64,000 nucleotides of DNA from positions 2,356,001 to 2,420,000 of the forward strand of contig CM072898.1 of assembly GCA_037013685.1 (NCBI GenBank). Reading direction: 5' to 3'. Source of the stretch: Acridotheres tristis (Eukaryota > Chordata > Aves > Passeriformes > Sturnidae). The notes below the pieces were generated by a model, which saw only the letters and a program-made list of their open reading frames with translations, made no database searches and was not told the DNA's origin. Positions 35,443 through 49,100 of this stretch are shown piece by piece (positions within the stretch are counted from its first letter, which is position 1; every line of letters begins with the position of its first letter). The position numbers were made by a program, and so were the translations under genes.

Positions 35443-38400
35443 CAGAATCACTGCTGGAGCTGTCCCAGCAGGGACAGACCATGGGAAGAGTCTCCCCACA
35501 GTCCCTGCACAGGCAGTGACACCCTGACACCTGACAGGGTGTGACACCACAGGTGCAGCACTGGTGACAGGCTCCTGCAGGTGTTGGTAGGGGCTGGAAC
35601 TGGATGGAATTACATCCGTGCCCAGGGCTACTCTGGGCACAGAGAGCCAGGCTGCCCTGTGTGTGCTCACAGGGTGTGTGTGGCACATAAACCCTCACTT
35701 TCTGCCTTGGTACCCAGGCTGCCATGCAGGGAGCAGATAACAGGGGAGCAGAACTACTGACTGCACAGAGGAGTGAGAAGGATGGGCTGTGGTGTAGAGC
35801 AAATGCCTGGGGTTGTCTTTTTTGACCACACAAAGAGCTGCATCTCTTGAAAACAAGACAGATCAACAAAGGTCAGGAGTCTGTGTTCAGTTGCTTTAAT
35901 TCCTGTGGGGATACATGGCTTGAGGAAAACTCAGTAAAAATATAAAAACTTGGCAATATCCCTGAATGATTCTTAAGAAATGTGCTTAGGAAATTAGATA
36001 AATTATAGGGAACCCAAAGGAAGACCACAGAAGTGTTCAGAGCACTCCATGACAGGCTGCAAATAGAAGCCATCTTTTCCTTAAATCAAAGTGATGGAAA
36101 AATATTAGGAAAATCTGTATATTGTATGGTGTGGCTGGCATCTCATCTGCTACCTCTTAAGGAGCAATGTTTAGTTACAGCTTCCTATTTACTGCCATCC
36201 TTTTCTATTTGAGCATGTGTAATTTAAAATCATTTGTAAAACTAGCAGAGTGAAACAAACTGTCTGAAGCACACAAGGTTATTTCCTTAGAATTTGGGCT
36301 TTAATGGCATGCAGAAAGAGGCTTGCTTAATTTCCTTCAGGTAGTCTTTGATTTTTCATGGTTCCTTTGAGTCCACTTTCATATGAAATTGTTTTGGGAA
36401 GGTAATAGGAATCACAGTTCCTAGGAGGAGAGGGGCAAGTCCCCTTCTGTGTACCACAGGGACAGGGGGGTGGCACCAGCACTGCATTTGGCCCTGTTTG
36501 TGAAGAACATTTCTGAACATGCTGTGTGTACTGAGCAGGGATAGAATGAAGACCCACGTCAGTCCTGTAATTCTTGCAGAATAAGGAGGCTTCTCACTCC
36601 TCTCCCCCGCCACCAATCTCACAAGCATTTGGCTTTAAATGTGCTCTGACTCACTAGCCAGGTGGCTGGTAGGAAGTACAGAGCTCATGTCTCTGCCAGG
36701 GGGGAGGCCAGCACTGCTCAAAGCCCTTTCTCTGAGTGCACAGAGCCTGCAGTGGAGCTGGGATGTTGATGCTCTGGGATCTTCCCTCTCTCTGCCACAG
36801 AGTTTGCCTGGTGTGCCATGCCTATTTTAAAACCCTCTGTGTTGTTTTCTTCTGTTTCTTGTTGCAGTGTGAACCACCAGCCTCATGCCTTGGGTTCCTG
36901 CTGAAGCTGTGAACTGTGACAATTAAACCGAATTCCTGATTTGTGCAAAATACCCTTTCCTCTCCATCTGATGCAGAGCTTAGCAACACACAGCTGTCCC
37001 AGGTGACTTTCTGAGAGGATGAGCAATCTCCTAATCCACTTTCCAGCAGCATCCTGCTCTGCAGCTGTGTTGGTCATGCAGCTGAAAGGCATCTGAATGT
37101 CACTGGTACAGGCAATGTGTCAGGTGCAATCGTCTGTGCAGCCTTTGGCAGGATCAAAGGTCTAAAGCTCTGGTAAACAGGACAAAACAAAAATAAATGG
37201 TCTTAAATAAAATGCTCTAACTCAGAGTTGGTAGATGGGCTCATCCTCATCCTTACTTCAGGATTAGGTTTTCTCTTGTTCCCTTTATTCCTTTGTTTTT
37301 CAGCTGGATTTGGTATGGGTTTTCAGGACCATTATTTCTGTTAAGGAGGTATGAAATAAGTAATTAAAATCCTTAGTTTTGTCATTTGCCTTGTATTGAC
37401 AAGGCCTGTCAGCCTCCTCACTGAAGGCATTTCTGGCTCCCCAGTGCAGATGCAGCTGGCAGAGACAGGGCTCTTGGTGGGAACATAAAGCTACTAATGC
37501 CAGTGAACTTAAAACTTTGAATTAACTCTTCTGAAAGTCGGATTTACTCTTCAGACTTCTCTGTACCTGGACCTCCCTGAAGGTGTCCCAGTAGCCCCAA
37601 AGGTACCATTACCCCGTGGGGCTGTAAGTTCTCCAGGGCATGGATCACTTCATCCCATGGATCTGGTGTGTGTCTTCCCCAAAGGTTCTGACCCCACAGG
37701 CAGCTCGAGGAGCTGGGCACCACATGCACTGTGCAACGGCAATAAGTTACATGGAAGTAGGAAATAGGAAGAGATTTTATTTTTGTTGGCTTTTACTTTC
37801 AATAGCCTTCAGAATAACAGAAGTTATTTTTCTCAAGCTGTCAAGGAAAAAATATTGTGTTGAAGCAGAAACTGAGCTTAAAGCAAGTCGGGTGGAGCAG
37901 GAGCTTTCAGCAGTTCCCCATGTGCAAGCACCTACTCGGGCTCCTGGCTCTGCCTGCCCTTTGTTCCAGCCAGGTTTTGTCCAGGAGCCAGAAGAGGACT
38001 GGGACACCTGCACACGAGGAGCTCTTGGGAAGAGATGAGGAATCTAGACAAGGCACAGCTCCATCCCCAGGTAATCCTTGGTACCTGGGAGCAGAATGTG
38101 AGTATTTCTCCTTTCATGCCTCTGTTCAAGGAACAGCAGGGAGGCACCAAAAGCTGTGAACTCTCTACTGAGCAGCGTGTTCTGCACTTCTGCAGCAGCC
38201 AACAAAAACTGAATAAGGTTCAGCTGAGGCTGGGCCTCCAGGGATTAATTCCACTGTGGGAACAGAGAGACCCAAAACTTCTGTCATTATAGCAAAAGGA
38301 AGGAAAGTGATGTGAGCACAGATATGCAAGATCTTGTATTTTGGAAAGTGCAAAGGATCTGTAAACCTGCCAAGGAAAAGGGTTAGGCTCGGTTTTGGAT

Positions 38401-38657
38401 CTTTCTTTTAGGCAAGCAGGCAGCATGGATGGAAACACACTTCAGATGGAAATGGCATCACTACTACTTGGCAGTGGCCAACCTTGTCCCTGTAACACAC
38501 TGCAGTCATAGCCAGGCAGGGCTTCATGACAGGATGGCAAACACAGCCCTGTGTGTGTGAGGGATGGGGAGAGCAGCACTGGGAATCCCTGAGCTGGCTG
38601 GGGCAGGGCTGTGTCCTGGGGTGTAAATGGGGTAACTGCACCACCTGATTAGTGGCT
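35443..38657. other. non-coding stretch between the two LTR-like elements
   Basis: No recognisable coding exon. A consensus-like splice acceptor (pyrimidine tract ending TTCTTGTTGCAG at 36867) is present, but the following frame closes after 14 codons and no donor is evident. A short hairpin CACCCTG...CAGGGTG lies at about 35521-35542. There is no sign that the two LTR-like elements are a pair: their sequences differ and no retroviral genes lie between them. Confidence 0.5.
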
Positions 38658-39260
38658 TGTCTTCATTTTTTTCTGTCTTCACTCAGAGTCAGGATTAAAA
38701 ACACTAAGGAGATGAATTTTCTTGTGTTTGGACTTGGTTGTTTATTAAATCTTATCAAAAGTCCAGAAAGTTTAGCAACACTTCTAGCCACCAGCTAGAA
38801 AAGAGCAAAATGGAGATGAATCTAGCTAGTTACAAGGTCTTTTAAAGCTAAACAGTCCAATAAAGAGCTAACACCTATATTATTTATACTTTTGACCCAA
38901 TAACCAAACACCTGCACTGCAGTGCAGCACTGACTGTCCAGCCAAAAACTACTGCCTGAAATTATGAAGAAGGAAGAAGACAGAAAGAGACAATGCCCAA
39001 GAACCTCCATCTTGTCCCATACCTATTACTATATTCTAAAACCTTCAAATTCCAAACCCTCCACCGTGTGAAATCACACACTTCTATTCCAACTACACAC
39101 CCGTGATTTTAACTCCATCACTCAAATCTGAGAGCCTTCTCCAAGGCCTCAGGTCAAAAGCAGTGTTCTCACGGGGGTCATTGCCTGAAAAGGCAGAAAG
39201 CTCAAATCTCCCAGGTTTCTGGGGCTCCCTGTGCCACACAGCAGCTCTGTCCTGACCACA
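38658..39260 (-). mobile_element. solo LTR of an avian endogenous retrovirus, minus strand
   Basis: Read on the minus strand it begins TGTGGTCAGGACAGAG (39260) and ends GAATGAAGACA-like sequence at 38658 (plus strand TGTCTTCATT). The ends are TG...CA, flanked on both sides by the 4-bp sequence GGCT (38654-38657 and 39261-39264), a possible target-site duplication. Internally, a TATA box (TATAAATA) lies at 38888-38881 and the polyadenylation signal AATAAA at 38746-38741 in the context TTTAATAAACAACC, the usual U3-R-U5 order. The body, including the CTGAGGCCTTGGAGAAGGCT and GGTGGAGGGTTTGG phrases, resembles LTRs dispersed in passerine genomes. No internal retroviral genes are present, so it is a solo LTR. 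The 4-bp duplication could be chance, so family assignment is left open. Confidence 0.7.
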
Positions 39261-39264
39261 GGCT

Positions 39265-42123
39265 TCAGTCAGATGTTGTCTATCTGAAATGTGAAATATC
39301 TGAACTGAGCACAGTGTTAACAACTGGCATGTTAACAGCCCCTTTTGAATCTCAGGGGAAAATAAAGCCTTTGGAGCTAAGACAGCGTGGGGAGGACAGA
39401 GACACACTGGAACGTGGTTGTAGCTGTTGTTGACAATGTGGTTTGCTGGAACCTGAGGGCTTTATTAAAAGCTGCTCCGTTTCACATTTTGTCGACCCAT
39501 ATCCATATTTTGCTAAAAAAGTGACATGTGAAATGTAGATTTGGATACTTCAAAACTACCTAATCCTCAAAGCATTGACTGAGATGTGAATGCCTGAATT
39601 TCATCACTCTTGAGGATACTTTCCTGAACACAGACACTGGAGAAAGTTAAAGACAAAACAACTTCAACTACTGCCAAATGATGGTTACTTAACAATGCAT
39701 GTCTAAACAGACATCAGTATTTTTCTAGCCATGTTTTATAGCCATTATTCTTGAGACTGATCATAGCCTGAAGGACAGGTATGCCAAAACTTCTCGGTAA
39801 AAAACATAGACAACTTTGGAGTTTGAAATAATTCTATGAGTGTCTGCCCATTCTCCTGTCCATTGCCCCATCCTGCTCCATTTTCCCACCTGTACCCTTT
39901 TCCATCCTTGGCCTGGCCAGTCAGAGGAGAGCAGCATCTTGAATGGCAAAGAAAAGCACCCTCCTTGGTGCTAGAAGACTGAGTCTTAGTGCTCTGCTTA
40001 GGAACAGGTAAATGGAGATCTTGATGAGGAAGGACAAACCCCCCAGGATAGTCAGCAGTATCCAGGACTGCCCAGAAATGGCCTGGCCCAGGTGAAAGGA
40101 GCAGCAGTGTGTCAGCAGAGATGCAATGGCCATATCCTGCTCTGAGTGGCACCTAGCAAGAAGTCAGCAGATCCTCCAGATTGGCATCAGCAAAATCACA
40201 GATGGAATTGTATTTTCTGAAATTTTTGAAGGACACTACAGCTCTGGCAGCAGAGTGAATGCAGTCAAATCCAGCTCAGCAGCAGTGGGGCTGGGACACC
40301 ATTTTATTCTTTTTCAGTTTTTAATAATTCCAGGCTTTAGCACTCTCCCTTATTATTGCAGTGGCTGACAGGGGACCTACAGGAAAATCCAGTTTTATTG
40401 AAATTGAAAAGGCCAGTTTTGTTGAGCATTTCCATGGTGAAAACAGAAAGTTAAATGTATTCAGACTTCTCAAGCTACTCAGCTCCACAGTTGGATTGAC
40501 CAACTGGAAGATTTTCCATGCAAGCTATTGCAATAGTATCTTGTCGCACAGATTTCATGTGTGGGATGGGCTTGAGGTTTTTGTCAGAAAAATAAAAATT
40601 GCTGGCCAGATTCTTCAGCCTTTGCAGCACTGTTCATGGCCAGACTGCTGCCAGGAATGTTGTGACAGGCTCCAAAGGCAATGGGAAGACAGCTTTTCAG
40701 TATTTCCATTTCTGGCTCACCTGGGACTTCTGCTGACTGTCCCTCTCAAGGGTGTTTTGTCCAAACATTCCTTCATTTGTCTCTGACAAGTGTCATCTGG
40801 GACTCTGCTGTTTTTCCTGATGTCAGTGAGGTCTTTGCTCTGTGTGGGTTGGGTTAGTCCATAACAGGATACATTTTATTAGGGCCCAGATTGATTTTGG
40901 TTCAGGTGAGTGTGATTTCTCTATCATTCCCCAGACACTGGATGGCATTCACAGCTCCTGCCTCAAGAGATGCAGGTCCCCTTCTCTGAGGTGCTGCTAC
41001 ACCTTGAAATGTTCCTTCTCCTGTCTGCAAACTTGCAGGAATCCCTGCCCCAGCAAAGGCACACTGGAGCTGAAGAGTTTTCTCTCTGTGCAGTAACTCT
41101 TTGGAAGGAGCAGTAACACATTTCTTGTTCAGTCATTGTAACTAAATGCCCAGTCCTGCTCTATGAATCTTCAAATAATTCCTCATTAGTCTCATATACT
41201 TTCTATACTTTTCCTTCTGCTTGTTACTGAGGTGCCCTGGGCATAAAATGGAGATCTTCCTTTTTAAAAAGTTCATCTGCTCCTACCACTGACTGCTAAT
41301 TAGTTCTGTGTTCCCACAATTTTCATAAAGAACTCTCAGTAGCAAGGTATGGTGGCACCTCCTACAGGGTCCTGTCACCTCCCCTGCCTATTTTGTAATA
41401 TTATCAAAAAGGTGCAGAAGGCAGTGTTCTCCTTCACAGCCAGGCTACGACCCCTGGCCCAGTGTGTGACACCACAGATGTCAGGACTGTGGCTCCTGTG
41501 TCATTCCACCAAAGCCCTGAGTGTCTTGTGCTGGATTTCAGCTCAGTCTGTCTGAGAGCACAGTGGCCTGGCAGGCTGGTGTCCTTGGTGGCTGTCCCCA
41601 TGGGAAGCTGGGCAGCAGTGGGGCAGTGTGAGACTGCTGCCCCCAGTCCCACTAGCCCACTCTCCTGGATGAGGGGTGCAGAGGGGCAGGGAGAGCATGT
41701 CAGTGAGAGATTCCCTGCAAAGACCAGGAATAAAATTATTTTATTTTATAACTTTTTGCATGGATGTTTGTACCTTGAGATGATTCCTGAGCAGGTGAGG
41801 CATTGCTTGGCTGTGCTCTGGGGCCCTGCTCATGCTTGTGTATTTTGGGTGTTGTCACACTGGCCTGTGCAGTTTGTACAGGCTGCAGACCCTTGAGAGA
41901 CAATTGTCATGTTAATGGGAGTCCTGCCTGGGTTTTATAACCTTGGATCCATGCCCTTCACTCCCTCCTACCCCTGACTCTTGATCACAGCTGCTTCTGC
42001 TCTGGTTGCTGCTCACCCCTGTGCCAATCGAGCAGCTTTTCCCTTGGTATAGCAATAAATTGGAATAGCTGAATCTTGCAAGACACAACTGTATATGAAT
42101 TGAGTGAATTAGCTTTGGTTGGG
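39265..42123. other. non-coding stretch
   Basis: ORFs reach 144 codons (41462-41896) and 141 codons (40361-40786), but none resembles a known protein, and overlapping frames are equally open. No recognised mobile element. Confidence 0.5.
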
Positions 42124-42180
42124 TTTTTCCTTCCTTTCTTTTTTCCCTTCTTTCTTATTTTTCTTTCTTTTTGCCCACAG
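42124..42180 (+). other. long polypyrimidine tract ending in a splice-acceptor-like AG
   Basis: About 57 bases almost free of purines end in TTTTTGCCCACAG, a near-ideal 3' splice site. Twenty-three bases later lies ACG|GTAAAT, an acceptable donor, which would bound a 23-nt microexon. No branch point was established and no reading frame can be checked. It may instead be a decayed (CTTT)n microsatellite. Confidence 0.3.
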
Positions 42181-42840
42181 CAGACTGCAATATATTTAAC
42201 ACGGTAAATCCTTCTATAATATCCTCAGAGTTTTTATAGCTCCCAGTTCTCCTGTAGCCTGGTACCTGCCAGTTTCTCAGTGCAGTACCATCCACCATGC
42301 AGCAGTGTGTAGCTGCTGGGAGGCTGGGCAGTGCTCCTGGCCTCACCTTCATGCCCACACTCCACCACAGCTGCTGGTTCAGGCAGAGTCCTCTCTCACT
42401 AGGTTTTCCTCACACTGCACATGTTTTAAAATTCCTGGCCTAATGGCTTTTAGCCATACCAGCTGATTTCAGAGGGGCTCTTCATGTAAGAGCTGTTTCA
42501 TTTTGCATTCAATGTAACATAAAGACTGAAGACCTGGAAAACCAGTAGATTGCAAACTTTGGTTACCCACTGCCCCTTTGGGTTTGTATTCACATCATGC
42601 TGCACACACATGCACATTCTTGCTTACTTACAAGGCTTTGGCTGTTTATTTCTCAGACCAGGCAATTTTGCAATTAAAATCTGCAGAAGTTTTTGTTTTT
42701 GAAAACAGATGAGCACCCACAAGTTGGTGTGCATGACTGTTCTCCATTTCCCAGGGATGGGAAACTTGGAAGAGGTGAAAGTTCCTTAGCATCAGTTTCT
42801 TAGTGAATATGGTAAATATGGTTCTTAGTAAATGGTAAAA

Positions 42841-43126
<286 letters not shown>

Positions 43127-46100
43127 TTACAAATGATTGTTTAGTTTACAGCTGGCCTGGGGCATCTCCTCTCACATGGGAAGTGTACATGCTCACAGAA
43201 AGATGGCACAGCCCAGTACAGGGAGGGAAGGAGAGGAATGATCCCCATTGATCCCCATTGTGAGGGCAGAGATGAGAAGAACAGGGACATTGAGGAAGTC
43301 AGGATGAAGCAAGGAATCTCTGGCATTGCTGGAGCTCACTGCAGAGTCCCAGCATACCAGTGTCTTATCTGGAAGATCATTTTTTCTCCTTGCTAATAGT
43401 CAATATGATCTTTCAAATAAGATTTTATGTATATTTACATTTAATAGCTCATCCTTCAGGAAGGACTCAATCCTGATTGGTACTACATCAGTCTGGACTG
43501 GTTTAGATCTGTTGGGAGCTAAGGATGCTCTTCTTTTCCTAAACCAAGCCCTTCATGAAGCTGGTGCTATTGACAGATTACCATTTATAGCTCTTTATTG
43601 CTTACTGTAGGTTTATTGCAAACTCCTTTCCTGCTTAGTTTTCCTTCCCTCTCTCCGAGCAAACATAATGTACAGCCTATGTAAATATAAAGCATTAAGC
43701 AATTACTGGGTTATTTCAGATGCAGCACTAACAATATATCATTTCTGGAAACCACAGCTTCCCATGTTGTCTGGTACAATACTCACTGGAAAGTGAGCTC
43801 AGCCATTACTGCTGGATCCCTGAGTTATTACTCACCCACTCCAGGAAACAAAGGGGAGTCCCAGAGGTTAATGTGGTTAGTAAAGCAATTTGAGGAAGAT
43901 GAGCTTGAATCTGCTTACACAGTGTAGATATTTTAAAAGCAGACTTCTATCTCATGCTCTGAGCTCCTGCATCACTGCCCTGCTCCTGCAGCAACTGCCA
44001 GGCTGCTGCTGGAATGAGGAGCAGCACCTCTGAGAATCTGCTGCTCCTGAGATCCCTCAGGCAAATTGCCTGGCACCAGTTCTGAGAGGCTCCATGTGGG
44101 TTCCTGCTGAAAATGAAGAATCCCGAGTTTGCACGGCTGTGGTGTGCTCCTGTCCTGCTCATCCCTGGGCAGTGCAGTGAGGGAGGAGGGCAGCAGTGCC
44201 AGGGCTGGGGACACGAGGGGCAGCTGCCAGCTGAGCACCCAGCCTGCTTCCCCTGCAATGCTCACCATGCCTTGGAGGGTGCTGAATTTTTTAACAGGTG
44301 CCAAAGGCACATTGGTCAGGCAGGCTCAGTAAAGTTTGTGCTGCCTGCACTGTGGCTGTTCAGTGGGTAAACAGCAGAATGAATCTCCAGAGTTGTCAAT
44401 CCTGTGCCTCCACTGGCACTGGAGCGCCTCAAAAAGATGTTTCTAGAGAAAGGTACAGAGGCACTGTGCTTCCTTGGAATACACAGTTGAAAAAAAAGCT
44501 AGGATGTGCTTAAAAGCCTGCCTGTAGTCTTCTTTTCTCCACCTATAAAAAAAATCCATCTTCTGAACTTCTAAAGTTCATTTGATAAAATAATGAAATG
44601 AATGCATTGTGGCTCCTGGCTGGAGGGGGCTCCCAGTGACTCAGAACACACACTCAGCTCTGAGCTTTGCAAACCACCGTGCCCTGTGCTGTTATTCCTG
44701 CTTTAATAGGTTTTCTTTGAATGGGAGGTGGCTGTTTCCAGCTCCCTGCTGAGCCCTGCACACCTCGCTCTGGAGCCAGCCCTGCCAGTGCCAGCCTTTA
44801 TGGCAGCACTGGATTTTCCTTCAGCAGTGAAAAATGAGCTTTTACTGATGGATTTTTGGCTGCCCTTTTGCAGACATTTGGCTGGCAGCTGAGCTAGCTG
44901 TCACTGCAGTAATGGGACTGCCTGGGATCCTGATAAGGAGCTCGTTTGCTGACGGATTATCTTGCCCTTTCCTTTTGCACTTGGGATATGAAAAATGTGC
45001 TTATGTTTTCTTAAAATTATCTGATCCATAATTCCAATTTGGGAACCGTGGTGTATGGGTGTGCTTAGATATGAAAGTGTGGTAAGACAGAGAGACAACC
45101 ACAGCAGTGGGCTGAGCTTTTTATCTTTGGGTCTTGTTAAATTTGGAGTACTGTGGGGCACATCTTTGGTGCAGTGTCCAGATGTAATTTGTATTTGTGT
45201 AGGAATAAACAGTGCTCACTTATCTCTGCACCATTTACCAATTACATAAACAACATTTATAATTATGATTCATTTATTTAGATTTTCTCTTGTGGGATTT
45301 CCACAAGCACAGAGAATTAGAGAGAATTAAAATAATGTGGCTAGATTACTAGCTGGGCATTATTTCAGGCTTGCTCTGACTGTTTATCACTCCCCTTTGA
45401 TTCAATGTGTGAGTGCAATAGCCACAGTGTAATTCTTTATGGACATAATAAAAATCTCCCAAGCTGAACATTAATTGACAGCCTGTCAATTTTGGATGCT
45501 TTGATTGTAACCTGCAACAGGAGCAAGGCAGGTTTTGTTCCTGGGGAAAATAACTGAACTTGGGGCACCATGAGCAATTCCTCACATCTCGTAATGTGCT
45601 TGTCTTGGGAACATACAGAAATTTCCAGTGTTGGATTTGCACTTTTGTTAAATCCAGATTTTTAGTGCATTCAAGCAGAAGTGATCAATAGTTTTACACA
45701 TCTTTCTTTTTGATGTGCAGAATATGCTGAGCAGGCCTGAAAGGCACAGCTGCTATTTATTCCTTTGGGAAACACTGGCCTGCTTTTATAAAATGTTTAG
45801 GTTTTGGAAGAAATTTTTAATATCTTGTAGAAGCCTTAGAAGATGCAAAAATAAATATTTTTAGTTCAGAATTGGAGAAAATGAAAATGTTTTCAACATT
45901 TCCATAAAAAGTAGATGCTTCAGGAGGAAAACTCCCCACATTCTGCCATTCCCTCACATTCAGAATTATCCTTCACATTCAGAAAAGAAAATTACAAAGA
46001 AAATTTCAAGCAACCTTGATATTTACAAAGGGAATTTTTATCAGCTCACAGTTTCCAGAAGAAAATCTCATTCCTGTGGAAGCACTAACCCAGATATATC

Positions 46101-49100
46101 TCCTCTAATGAATTTCAGCCACGAGCATCAGTGTGTGATGTATTGGCCCAAGCCTGTGAAGGGAGTGGGATGCTGATAGCGCTGAGAGTGGGGCAGATTG
46201 GCAGATAGCCTTTCTCACAGAGGAAATGACAAATCCCTATTATTTACTACCCTTAAATAACTTGCCATAGTCCAAAGCTCCTCCCTGTACTTATCCAAAA
46301 CTCACAGCGAGTTACAGTAATTTCAGTGGTTACCTGAGAATGTTAGGACTGAGCTTTGTGCCAGGACACCAGTATGAAGCATGGTGGTTTGTAGCTAGGG
46401 CTGGAGAGGAGACATCCTTTTGATTTGCTGCTCTTCCAAGGGTGGCAGAACCACTGGGCTGCCCCCGTGGGCTCTTGGGGCCACTAAAGGGTTAATTCTG
46501 TAAACAGCAGAACAGAACAAGAGTAAAAATGGGAGGCTGGGAGAGCTCCTGGGAAGAAGAGTCCAGGCAGGTGCCCCTCCTTCTGCTCTGATCTGTGCTG
46601 GGAGGTAGGCAGGAAAGGAGCCTGCTTTGTCCATGTTTCAGGGAATATTTTAATGAAATAGACAAAGTCTCCTTTTTGGGGTAAAGTTGATTAATTGACA
46701 TTTTCTGACAGAACATGTTTTGTCAGAAAATCCCTACCTACTCTAAATTAGAGGGCTGGTTCTGACCTCTGTGTTTGAGGCTTATGTTTGGATATCAGTG
46801 AATTTTTGCCAGTAAGAGCAATTTCCTAAAAGTCACTTTAGTATTCTGGCAGTTTGTAAGATGGGGGAAAAAGTTTAAAAATGCTTAAGGGCAAATTTTC
46901 TCTGTGGTGTACAGGGAATTTTAACACATAATAACTGCAGCTAGGTGGGTAGCTCACTATGCTGGAAATTTACTTCTTCACAGTTTGAGAGTGTAAGTCA
47001 GGGTGTTTCTTTGTGTCAGTCTTGGGGATTTTGCCTTTTTTAGATCTCAGCTTTGTGACTAAGTGGAAGCAGATGAAGTTTGTAATGCACAGAGAAGGGA
47101 AATTTGCACAGCTCCTTAAATCAAACAGGGCTGAAATAGCTCAGGAAGACTTCTGTGAGTCAGCAGTGCTACCCTTTCCTAAAAATCTTATGGTAATCAA
47201 ATGGAATGGTTGTGCTGGGAGCTGAATGCATTTCAAATGGGAATAAGACCTATGTAATGAACACAGTGGGGCATAATTAAGGCACTTTATAACTGAGATT
47301 GACAGATTTGCATGATATCCTGACTTTCAAGGCATCTGCAACATTCCTCCCCAGTTACCTTAAGAAACTTCCCAACGATTTGGGACAGGGGAGTGAAGAA
47401 GGTGGGCCTTGGACACAGTGGTTTAGGTAGGGCAGTGGCTTGATTTGATGTTGACCATCTGATCATGCCTGGTGTTTAACAGGGCACTGGGCTCTGAACT
47501 GCACCACGCACCAGAAGAGTATTTTAGAGTGCACCTAATGCTTTTTCTCTTCAGAAAGTTTTGATTCCCCAAGGAATAATCAAGAACAATCTAATCCAAG
47601 TTAAACCCATGATCCCCACATGCTGGAGATGTGAAGGGTCTTGTCAGCTGCTGCTTTGCTCTCCTGGTCCCACTCCAGCTGAGCTCGCTGATGCTGAACC
47701 CACCTGCAGGACTGCCTCACTTTGTGCTGCTCGAGCACTGGCTTGGTCTTTCAGGGGGAGTAAAAACATCTGAAGGCTGCTCTGAGTGTCTCTGGTGAAT
47801 GCCAGCCTCCAGAAGAGTACCACAGAGGACAGCAGGGCCCAGCAATGGGGACCATCCACCTGGTACGGGAAACTGCAAAGTTTGGCACACAAAGAAAAGC
47901 TGAGAAAAAAATGTAGGTACTGTGCTACCAAGGTTAGGAGGAGCTAAGTCCTGTCACCTGTCACTCTTAATTAGAGCTGACTGTAAGATCTGACATTTTA
48001 GAGGTTTTGATAGTGACTGAGACATGAATTACTTGGGGTGAGAGCTTTTGTTGACTTTGACTTCCAGATTGCTCTTAGCAACAGGAGCAAGCATGTGGGA
48101 TGCCTTATATAGTGCTGAAATTTTACATAGTTTATATATAGTTTCAAAGAGCTCAGATTTCCACATTTTTTTCCATATTTTAAAGTTTCCTCTTCTTCTT
48201 CATCATGTCTTAACTTGAATACTGAAGCTGTAATAACAAAAATTTCCTTAGCTCTTACACCTAATCTGACAAAACAAATAGATCCACATTATTACACTCA
48301 AGATGTAAGGTAAACCCAAAAACCCCAATTAGCATTTCTCAATCACTGCTAGGTTGACATGGGAGGAATGAAGATAATACAAAAAAAAAAAAAAGTTAGT
48401 TTTAAAAACCTTGTGTAAGCTGGAGAAGTTGTTCCTAGCCAGCATTTACAGAATACAATGCCGATGTCAAAAGTGTCTCTTTGCACAGAAAATTGTGCAA
48501 GAACAGAGAAGCAGAACAAAACATTACCAGCAGATCTCTGTAAAATGCATGTTTCACTTCAAAACAGCTGCTGCAATAATTTTCTTCTGATTTTGACCTT
48601 TGTGAATTTAACATTACAAAGCTGTAGCTGTAGCTTTGGATTCAGGTGAAGATAAAAACCTAAAAATAAACCTAATTTGTTCCAAGACATAAAACTGAGG
48701 TCTGAGTAACTTCAATTACAGGTGTGTTCAGGTTCACTTGACTAGTTCCTGTAGAGAACCAGTTGAGAACACTTGCAGTGTTAATTTAAAGCTAGTAGCA
48801 GAACTTGCCAACAGACAAATCAGGCAGGTTTCCTGCAGCTTTATATTGCTCCAGAAGTTTTCTTCCAAATGAGTAGTTTTCTCCTCCTGCTAATTCATTA
48901 ATTTTACAGTGCTGTGCCTAGTGTCATAATGAGATGTGGGAGTTTGTCAGGATGGATATTGTCATTATAGCTATAAGGCACAAAAAGCAGGGTGGTTGTG
49001 AAGCAGGCAGTGGGGGTGGGTTGCTGGAAATGAGCTGTGTCAGGGCTGTGTCCTGATGTCCCTCTCCACCACTGGATCCCAGCAGGATCCCATGGATCCA

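Noticed and set aside
36841..36910. Terminal coding exon after the acceptor TTCTTGTTGCAG
   Set aside because: The acceptor is good, but all following frames close within a few codons to a few tens of codons, no identity is recognised and no nearby polyadenylation context supports a last exon.
34701..39260. A single provirus bounded by the two LTR-like elements
   Set aside because: The two elements differ in sequence, and the 3.2 kb between them contains no retroviral coding remnants or primer-binding and polypurine signals that I can see.
41462..41896. 144-codon plus-strand ORF
   Set aside because: Composition is arbitrary, an opposite-strand ORF overlaps it, and no homology is recognised.
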